Shown here piece by piece: positions 49,476 to 54,598 of a DNA stretch of 57,228 bases (the first letter of the stretch is position 1; every line of letters begins with the position of its first letter). Made by a program: the position numbers and the translations under genes. Source of the stretch: an uncultured Methanobrevibacter sp. (GTDB lineage Archaea; Methanobacteriota; Methanobacteria; Methanobacteriales; Methanobacteriaceae); assembly GCF_937898925.1 (NCBI RefSeq), contig NZ_CALDKF010000067.1, positions 1-57,228 of the forward strand. Direction: 5' to 3'. A model generated the notes under the pieces. That model saw nothing but the letters and a program-made list of their open reading frames with translations. It had not been told where the DNA came from and ran no database searches.

Positions 49476-50285
49476 TCATTCTTCTTTGATTAAATAGCTC
49501 TTTAATGTTCCAATGTCTTCTATTGTCACTTCAACAATGGAATCTGCCTTCATTTCACCTACACCTGGAGGTGTTCCTGTAGCTATCACATCTCCTGGAT
49601 TCAATGTCATTGTCTGTGAAACGTATGAGATGATTTCCTGTGGAGAGAATATCATTTGTGAAGTGCTTGAGTTTTGTCTTGTTTCTCCATTTACCTTGGT
49701 TATGATCTTTTGATTCAATGGGTCAAGGGCTGTTTCAATATATGGCCCTATTGGAGCAAAGCCGTCACAGCTTTTTCCTCTTGTCCATTGGCCATCTCCA
49801 AGGGTGAAGTCCCTTGCTGTAACGTCATTTATTATTGTGTATCCGAAGATGCAATCATCCGCTTCTTCTACACTGACTTGTTTGCTTGTTTTTCCTATTA
49901 CAACAGCAAGCTCTCCTTCATAATCTATTTGCTTTGACACTTTAGGATAGACGATTATGTTGTCTGTTCTATTTACTGTAGTGGATGGCTTTATGAATAT
50001 TACAGGGCTTTCAGGCAGCTCAAGATTCAATTCCTTTGCATGATCCTTGTAGTTGAGGCCAATGCAGACTATTTTAGATGGTTCAGTTGGAGACAGTATT
50101 TCAATGTCATCTAAGCTGTGTGATGATACCATATTGTCTAAAATGAATTTTATGTCCTTATTGAAGTAGTCTAAGATGTCTCCCTTTAGTTCGATGACTT
50201 TGCCTTCATCGTCTAGGAAACCTGATTTGGTTTTTAAGTCATTGTTTAGACTATCGGCCTTGTTCTTGAATCTTAGGAATTTCAT
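49476..50285 (-). CDS. fumarylacetoacetate hydrolase family protein
   Basis: 269 aa. The C-terminal 210 residues are the FAH fold: KIVCIGLNYKDHAKEL, PVIFIKPSTTV, QIDYEGELAVVIGKTSK (metal-binding Glu), GYTIINDVTARDF, GKSCDGFAPIGPYI and VIATGTPPGVGEM. Members act as acylpyruvate hydrolases, oxaloacetate decarboxylases or hydratases with Mg or Mn. The N-terminal 60 residues are the usual extra domain. In methanogens the substrate is not settled. ATG 50285 has GTGATT upstream. A duplicated copy of its start region lies 56 bases further upstream. Confidence 0.88.
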   Translation of the reverse strand: MKFLRFKNKADSLNNDLKTKSGFLDDEGKVIELKGDILDYFNKDIKFILDNMVSSHSLDDIEILSPTEPSKIVCIGLNYKDHAKELNLELPESPVIFIKPSTTVNRTDNIIVYPKVSKQIDYEGELAVVIGKTSKQVSVEEADDCIFGYTIINDVTARDFTLGDGQWTRGKSCDGFAPIGPYIETALDPLNQKIITKVNGETRQNSSTSQMIFSPQEIISYVSQTMTLNPGDVIATGTPPGVGEMKADSIVEVTIEDIGTLKSYLIKEE

Positions 50286-50349
50286 TTAATCACTGAAATG
50301 ATTATTTTTTTCAATTAAAATCTTCATATTAGGAATTTCATTTAACCAC
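50273..50349 (-). repeat. duplicated start region of the FAH-family gene
   Basis: 50273-50293 and 50329-50349 share 20 of 21 bases, period 56. On the minus strand both read ATG AAA TTC CTA; the upstream copy then gives Ile and a TGA stop, so it forms a five-codon upstream frame (MKFLI). Confidence 0.75.
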
Positions 50350-50355
50350 AGTAAT

Positions 50356-51219
50356 TTATTGAATGATCCTTTCTATTGGAACTACAAGAATGTCACGTGC
50401 TCCTGCATTTCTAAGCTTGTTTACAAGCTCGAACACTTCGTCTTCAGCTACCACTGCTTGAACTGCCATTGTTTCCTCTTTTGACAGGACTTCAGATACG
50501 GTTGGTCCGCTCATTGCAGGCATGACCTTTTGAACTTCACATAGGTCCTTTTTAGCCACATTCATCATGATCAATTTCTTTCTTCCAGCTTCAAGCACAC
50601 CTTGAATGGAGGTGCTTACAGCTTCCACAAGGTTTTTCTTCTCTTCAAATGACTTCTTGTTTGCAATTAATTTGATTGAGCTTTCAAGGATTGTGTCAAC
50701 AATCTTCAAATGGTTCATGTTGAGTGTGGTTCCTGTGCTTGTAAGGTCTGTGATTGCATCAGCTATTCCAATGAATGGAGCTATTTCAGTTGATCCTGTA
50801 AGCTTTACAATCTTGATGTCCAAGTTGTTTTCCTCTAGGTACTTTCTAGTGAGATTTGGGAACTCTGTAGCTATTGTCATTCCGTCTTTTAAGTCATCTT
50901 TTGTTTCTATTTCACTGTCATCAGGTGAAGCGAGAACTAATTTTGTTGCTCCAAAGTTCAAATCCAAGAGTATTTCAACATCTGCATCGTTTTCCTCTAT
51001 GAGATCGTATCCTGTGATTCCCATATCACAGATTCCCTCATCCACAAATTCAGGTATGTCTGCAGCACGTGCAAACATCACGTCTATGTCTTCGTTGTAA
51101 GTTTGTGAGAATAATTTTCTGTTTGTGCTGTCCTTGAGGCCAAGTCCTGCCTTTTCCAGGATTCTTACTGCAGGATCACTGATTCTGCCCTTTGACGGCA
51201 CTGCAATTTTCAGTTTCAT
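50356..51219 (-). CDS. hisG: ATP phosphoribosyltransferase, long form
   Basis: 287 aa. First enzyme of histidine synthesis, joining ATP and PRPP. IAVPSKGRISDPAVRILEKA, DIPEFVDEGICDMGITGYDL, TEFPNLTRKYLEEN and the PRPP loop DAITDLTSTGTTLNMNHL are intact. The C-terminal 75 residues (IMMNVAKKDLCEVQKVMPAM to the end) form the ACT-like domain that binds histidine for feedback inhibition, so it is the HisG-long type that does not need HisZ. ATG 51219 follows GGATGAAATC; ATG 51231 is part of that site. No other his gene is adjacent. Confidence 0.96.
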   Translation of the reverse strand: MKLKIAVPSKGRISDPAVRILEKAGLGLKDSTNRKLFSQTYNEDIDVMFARAADIPEFVDEGICDMGITGYDLIEENDADVEILLDLNFGATKLVLASPDDSEIETKDDLKDGMTIATEFPNLTRKYLEENNLDIKIVKLTGSTEIAPFIGIADAITDLTSTGTTLNMNHLKIVDTILESSIKLIANKKSFEEKKNLVEAVSTSIQGVLEAGRKKLIMMNVAKKDLCEVQKVMPAMSGPTVSEVLSKEETMAVQAVVAEDEVFELVNKLRNAGARDILVVPIERIIQ

Positions 51220-51555
51220 GATTTCATCCATTTAATTATTTTTTATCTACAATTATTTTAGTTTTATTTCTATATAATATTAATCAATTTATGGAATTTT
51301 TTCCAATGTTTGAATTATGAATAATTTTAATATTTTTTCATCGTTTGTATATATTTATAGATTAATTTAGACTTTTGTTTAATTTCAATCTATACTAACA
51401 AATTTTTTTTATCATATATAAATAGTTAGAATGTTAATTTGTACTATATATAGTTTATGTTTTTTAATTATAAATCATTATAATTAGTGGATTCAAATTC
51501 TATATTCTAATATATCATATTTTCTTAATTAAGGGCGTAAAAAGGGCTATTTTTT

Positions 51556-51571
51556 AGAAACCTTTATATAC
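51556..51571 (+). promoter_or_regulatory. BRE/TATA promoter of the histone gene
   Basis: AGAAACCTTTATATAC shows a purine-rich BRE next to TTTATATA. The expected transcript start about 25 bases downstream (near 51593) gives a leader of about 125-130 bases, long for an archaeal mRNA. Confidence 0.6.
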
Positions 51572-51607
51572 TAGTAAATATTAAGATAATATTGTACTTA
51601 TGAAAAA

Positions 51608-51656
51608 AAGCTTGTTCAGCTAGTATTTTTTAAAAATATGAACTCTGAATAAGTTT
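51608..51656 (+). promoter_or_regulatory. long hairpin in the histone mRNA leader
   Basis: AAGCTTGTTCAG (51608-51619) can pair with CTGAATAAGTTT (51645-51656), 12 pairs with two G-U wobbles in RNA. The interior contains TATTTTT and AAAAATA, which can extend the structure. The wobble pattern suggests an RNA structure rather than a DNA palindrome. Confidence 0.55.
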
Positions 51657-51720
51657 ACACTAATTATTGCATTAGTAATAAGTATAGTTTTTTAAAATAA
51701 AATTATGGAGAATGATATTT

Positions 51721-51924
51721 ATGGCAATTCCTGTAGCTCCTATCGGAAGAATCATTAAAGATGCTGGTGCTGAAAGAGTAAGCGAAGACGCTAAAAAAGA
51801 ATTAAACGCTTACGTAGAAGCACAAGCTGCTAAAGTTGCTAAAAAAGCTATCAAATTCGCAGAATTAGCAAAACGTAAAACCGTTAAAGCTGAAGACATC
51901 GAATTAGCTATTAGCGAATTATAG
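51721..51924 (+). CDS. archaeal histone (HMf type)
   Basis: 67 aa, the standard histone fold alone. IPVAPIGRIIKDAGAERVSE, AKKELNAYVEAQAAKVAKKA and AKRKTVKAEDIELAISEL match HMfA/HMfB, with the usual Arg and Lys that contact DNA. It wraps DNA as dimers and longer hypernucleosomes. ATG 51721 is used because GGAGAATGAT lies right upstream; the ATG at 51712 is inside that site. Codon use (GCT, AAA, GAA) suggests high expression. The 3' end carries a 45-bp hairpin element shared with orc1/cdc6 and a second, terminator-like hairpin. Confidence 0.97.
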   Translation: MAIPVAPIGRIIKDAGAERVSEDAKKELNAYVEAQAAKVAKKAIKFAELAKRKTVKAEDIELAISEL

Positions 51925-51925
51925 A

Positions 51926-51970
51926 CCCAGCTTTTCCGCTCCTTCGGAGCGCAAAACCTGGACCAAAATT
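51926..51970 (+). repeat. 45-bp dispersed 3'-end element with double-mismatch hairpin (copy 2)
   Basis: Identical over 45 bases to the minus strand of 19735-19691. The hairpin spans 51927-51961: CCAG/CTGG, C-C, TTTT/AAAA, C-C, CGCTCC/GGAGCG with a TTC loop. It begins one base after the histone TAG stop. Both copies lie in the sense direction of their gene. Confidence 0.85.
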
Positions 51971-51995
51971 CTTATCACTATTATTTAGTGATAAG
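51971..51995 (+). terminator. hairpin terminator of the histone gene
   Basis: CTTATCACTA (51971-51980) pairs perfectly with TAGTGATAAG (51986-51995), loop of 5, followed by several T-runs up to 52030. It directly follows the dispersed 45-bp element. Confidence 0.75.
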
Positions 51996-52058
51996 CATTT
52001 TACTTTTTACTGTTTTTTTATATTTTTTTACATTTTTTTCAAGATCCTATTTTTAGAT

Positions 52059-52931
52059 TTATTTTGAGCATTGTTGTTTTAGTTTTTCATACTCTTTTTG
52101 ATTTAGTTTTGTTATTCTTTTTATTGTTTCGTCATCTAGTCCTTCTTTTATGAGGTTTTTTGCTATTTGATTTTTTATAATTATTTTTCCTTCGTCTATT
52201 CCTTCTTCGTAGTATATTCTATATATTCTTCCTAGTATTCCTTCAAAATCAAGTGCACTTTTCTCTATCATATTCATCACTTCCTTATATTCCTCATCAT
52301 CCGTTACGAATTTTTTAGCTAAAAATGATTGGAGAACTGCTGTGTGTAACTTATCTGTTTCATTCATTTTTGCATGGCATGTTAACTCGATTGATTTGAT
52401 TAGCAATTCTTTAGGTGATCTTTTTGATTTCATAAATGTAAGTATTCTTAAATCCCCTATTTCCGATTTACTAAGCTCTTCGTTGTTATTATTTTTCAAA
52501 CTTATATTATTTATAGTTTTATCTCCATCAAAGCTCTTAAACGATTTATAAGGTATAGTAAACCTGTCATTGTTGTGCCAATTTAAAATAAACTCATCAT
52601 TGTCCTTATAATGAGTGCTAAGGATTAATGTGTGGACTTTTCTTCTATATTTAGTGCTCATATAACATGCATAGTCAAAAAATTTTTCCTTATCTTCCTT
52701 TCTTATTGCTGTTGAATGTGCTTCTAGACTAATTATGTCATTATTGTCCAATTGCCCAAAGAAATCTGCCCTTCTTTCCTTTCCATCATATGTCACGATC
52801 TTGGTTGGACAAGGTCTCACTATTTTATATGGAAATCCAAATTTTTCAAGAATTGAATTTATTCCAGGATATAGAAGGCAAAAGTATTTGTCTTCAATTT
52901 TTTCCAAATCTATTTTTTCATTATTTTTCAT
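52059..52931 (-). CDS. Rpn/PD-(D/E)XK nuclease-family protein
   Basis: 290 aa. ERRADFFGQLDNNDIISLEA has the D...E-x-H/Q arrangement of PD-(D/E)XK nucleases of the Rpn (recombination-promoting nuclease, transposase_31-like) group, and the C-terminus (NQIAKNLIKEGLDDETIKRI, TKLNQKEYEKLKQQ) is the Lys-rich tail often seen there. In bacteria Rpn proteins cleave DNA and can limit phages. The family is common in Methanobrevibacter and often multicopy. No transposon ends were recognised around it. It is convergent with the histone gene. Codon use is AT-rich like the first 10 kb. Confidence 0.7.
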   Translation of the reverse strand: MKNNEKIDLEKIEDKYFCLLYPGINSILEKFGFPYKIVRPCPTKIVTYDGKERRADFFGQLDNNDIISLEAHSTAIRKEDKEKFFDYACYMSTKYRRKVHTLILSTHYKDNDEFILNWHNNDRFTIPYKSFKSFDGDKTINNISLKNNNNEELSKSEIGDLRILTFMKSKRSPKELLIKSIELTCHAKMNETDKLHTAVLQSFLAKKFVTDDEEYKEVMNMIEKSALDFEGILGRIYRIYYEEGIDEGKIIIKNQIAKNLIKEGLDDETIKRITKLNQKEYEKLKQQCSK

Positions 52932-53085
52932 TGTTTCGCCAAAATAATCTATAAATAATCCTAATTTAAAGTTTATGTTATTTAAATTAATTAGTTTTTT
53001 TAAATATTGGATTTCAATTGTTTTTTAATATTATAACGAAATTAAAACAATCTTTCAATCTGATATTCATTTTCCGAAAGATTTA

Positions 53086-53137
53086 AATATAACAATTGTT
53101 ATATTATAGTATAGAGAAATATAACAATCGTTATATT
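53086..53137. promoter_or_regulatory. two tandem MarR-type palindromic operators
   Basis: AATATAACAATTGTTATATT at 53086-53105 is a perfect 20-base palindrome. 53118-53137 repeats it with one changed centre base (AATCGTT). Centres are 32 bases apart, about three helical turns. TAACAATTGTTA is a typical MarR-family half-site pair. No MarR-like gene is in the window. Confidence 0.75.
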
Positions 53138-53147
53138 TTTTCTAAAG

Positions 53148-53177
53148 AAGAAATTTTAATCATTTCTAAAATTTCTT
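53148..53177. terminator. hairpin followed by T-run
   Basis: AAGAAATTTTA (53148-53158) pairs with TAAAATTTCTT (53167-53177), 11 bases with an 8-base loop, followed by a run of T. Its position just right of the operators suggests early termination of a transcript that starts in the operator region, i.e. attenuation or a short RNA. Confidence 0.55.
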
Positions 53178-53460
53178 TTTTTAAAAAACGATACCCTCCT
53201 TAATATGCAATTTTATTGCTAAAGACATAGTTTTATCGCTCTTAAAACACAAATCATAACACACATTAAAAACACGATATGATTAAAATAATGCAATCTC
53301 CTAAAAAGTAATTTCTTGTACAAGTCTTCAAATCTCAATCATTTTATTATTATTTTAATCATATTAACTACTTTTTTTATTTTATTTTATTCAATTTTTT
53401 AGCCAATTTTATAAAAATTTATTAAAAACAAATAATAAATCCTAAATTAAAGGTGATTGA

Positions 53461-53928
53461 ATGAGGTTTAAATATTTGTTTTTATCCATGCTTCTTTTAA
53501 TATTGGCATTCAACATGGGAGCTATTGCAGCTGAAGATGCAACTATAGGGGATTATAGCTTCACAATACCTGAAGACTATAATATTACAAACCAGACTGA
53601 TGATGTGATCCTTTTGGAGGATTCCGTTCAATACTACTCCCTTTCCATAACAGACGTCAAGGAAAATTTGGACAATGAAGAGATATTGAAAAGGCTCATG
53701 TCACAGGGATATGAATTGGAGAAGGAAGGCAATTCCACAAAGGGAATATTTAATGTGACTGAATATACCTATAACTTTAAGGATGCATATTACGGTTTCC
53801 TATACATCTGTGAAAATGGGGATGACAAGCTTGTAATAACCCATGGGACTTCAGGTGAGGACGAGTACTTCCTAAGCGCTCCGGATTTCGATGTAAATGA
53901 CATTCTTGAGTCAATGAAGAAAAATTGA
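53461..53928 (+). CDS. small secreted protein, first of two paralogues
   Basis: 155 aa, family not recognised. The signal peptide (MRFKYLFLSMLLLILAFNMG, ending at AIAAE) is followed by a domain of about 130 residues: IGDYSFTIPEDYNITNQTDD, STKGIFNVTEYTYNFKDAYY, GFLYICENGDDKLVITHGTS. The pattern recalls the PsbP/Mog1-like fold, but this is uncertain. AAAGGTGATTG precedes ATG 53461. Its paralogue begins 40 bases after the stop. Likely an exported envelope protein; no anchor or lipobox is visible. Confidence 0.65.
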   Translation: MRFKYLFLSMLLLILAFNMGAIAAEDATIGDYSFTIPEDYNITNQTDDVILLEDSVQYYSLSITDVKENLDNEEILKRLMSQGYELEKEGNSTKGIFNVTEYTYNFKDAYYGFLYICENGDDKLVITHGTSGEDEYFLSAPDFDVNDILESMKKN

Positions 53929-53967
53929 TTTTAATTTTTTATTTTTAAAAAATATAAGGTGATAACG

Positions 53968-54429
53968 ATGAGATTTAAGTATTTGTTTTTAGGCTTAATG
54001 CTTTTGATTTTGGCAGGAAGCATGACAGCTATTGCAGCTGCAGATGACTATGAGTCATTAGGTGACTATACCTTTGACATTCCTGATGGATATCAAGTGA
54101 CAGATAAGACTGATGAAATGGTGACAATGCAAGTTGATGAGGATCATCCTATTATTGTTTATAAATTGGATTCAGTAGCTGATGTTGATTCCTTCATCTC
54201 ACTTTTGGAAACTACTGGATGTAAATTAGTAAGCGAGGATGCTTTCCAAGCTGGAAGCTTTAATGTAACTCCATACGGCTACACTTACTTAGACGCTCAA
54301 GGATTTTTCTACATCTGTGATGATGGAAAAGGAACTCCTATTTTAGTTGCAAGTTCAGGTCCATCAACTGAAGATCCTTTGACTGTAGATGATAATCCTG
54401 CAAGAATAGTTGTTGATTCTTTAGAATAA
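53968..54429 (+). CDS. small secreted protein, second paralogue
   Basis: 153 aa. It shares with the previous gene the signal peptide (MRFKYLFLGLMLLILAGSM) and the framework LGDYTFDIPDGYQVTDKTDE, AGSFNVTPYGYTYLDAQGFF, YICDDGKGTPILVASSG. The ATG at 53968 is used because AAGGTGATAAC is directly upstream; GTG 53959 is inside that site. Divergence between the two copies is substantial, so the duplication is old. Probably an operon of two genes ended by the hairpin at 54424. Confidence 0.65.
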   Translation: MRFKYLFLGLMLLILAGSMTAIAAADDYESLGDYTFDIPDGYQVTDKTDEMVTMQVDEDHPIIVYKLDSVADVDSFISLLETTGCKLVSEDAFQAGSFNVTPYGYTYLDAQGFFYICDDGKGTPILVASSGPSTEDPLTVDDNPARIVVDSLE

Positions 54430-54445
54430 GTGTTTTCACTTATTC
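54424..54445 (+). terminator. hairpin terminator overlapping the stop codon
   Basis: GAATAAGTG (54424-54432) pairs perfectly with CACTTATTC (54437-54445) around a TTTT loop, followed by CTCTTTTTTT. The stop codon (54427-54429) is inside the stem. It separates the secreted-protein pair from the helicase gene. Confidence 0.8.
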
Positions 54446-54598
54446 TCTTTTTTTATTTTAAAGTCACAATAAATTTTTTTCTTTTTTTACAAAACTTTAT
54501 ATATTACAATGCTCTTTTTATTGTAACTAATATAATGAATAATTTTATAATTTAGTAAAAACAAATTCTATTATATAAAATATTTTGGGGGTTGTAGT

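Larger units (their letters stand above)
51220..51720. other. long regulatory region upstream of the histone gene
   Basis: 501 bases without a gene between divergent hisG and the histone gene. It contains many TATA-like runs (for example near 51415 and 51450). The strongest histone promoter candidate is at 51561-51571, followed by a leader of about 130 bases with a hairpin at 51608-51656. No open frame of merit was found. Confidence 0.6.
52932..53460. other. long intergenic region with tandem operator palindromes
   Basis: 529 bases with no credible gene. The left part holds two palindromes (53086-53105 and 53118-53137) and a hairpin with T-run (53148-53177). The right part (53180-53460) is AT-rich without recognisable features apart from CCTCCT at 53195 and a ribosome binding site AAAGGTGATTG before ATG 53461. 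Confidence 0.6.

Noticed and set aside
52059..52931. Rpn-type nuclease as part of an insertion sequence
   Set aside because: No terminal inverted repeats or target duplications could be seen around the gene, so no mobile element is called.
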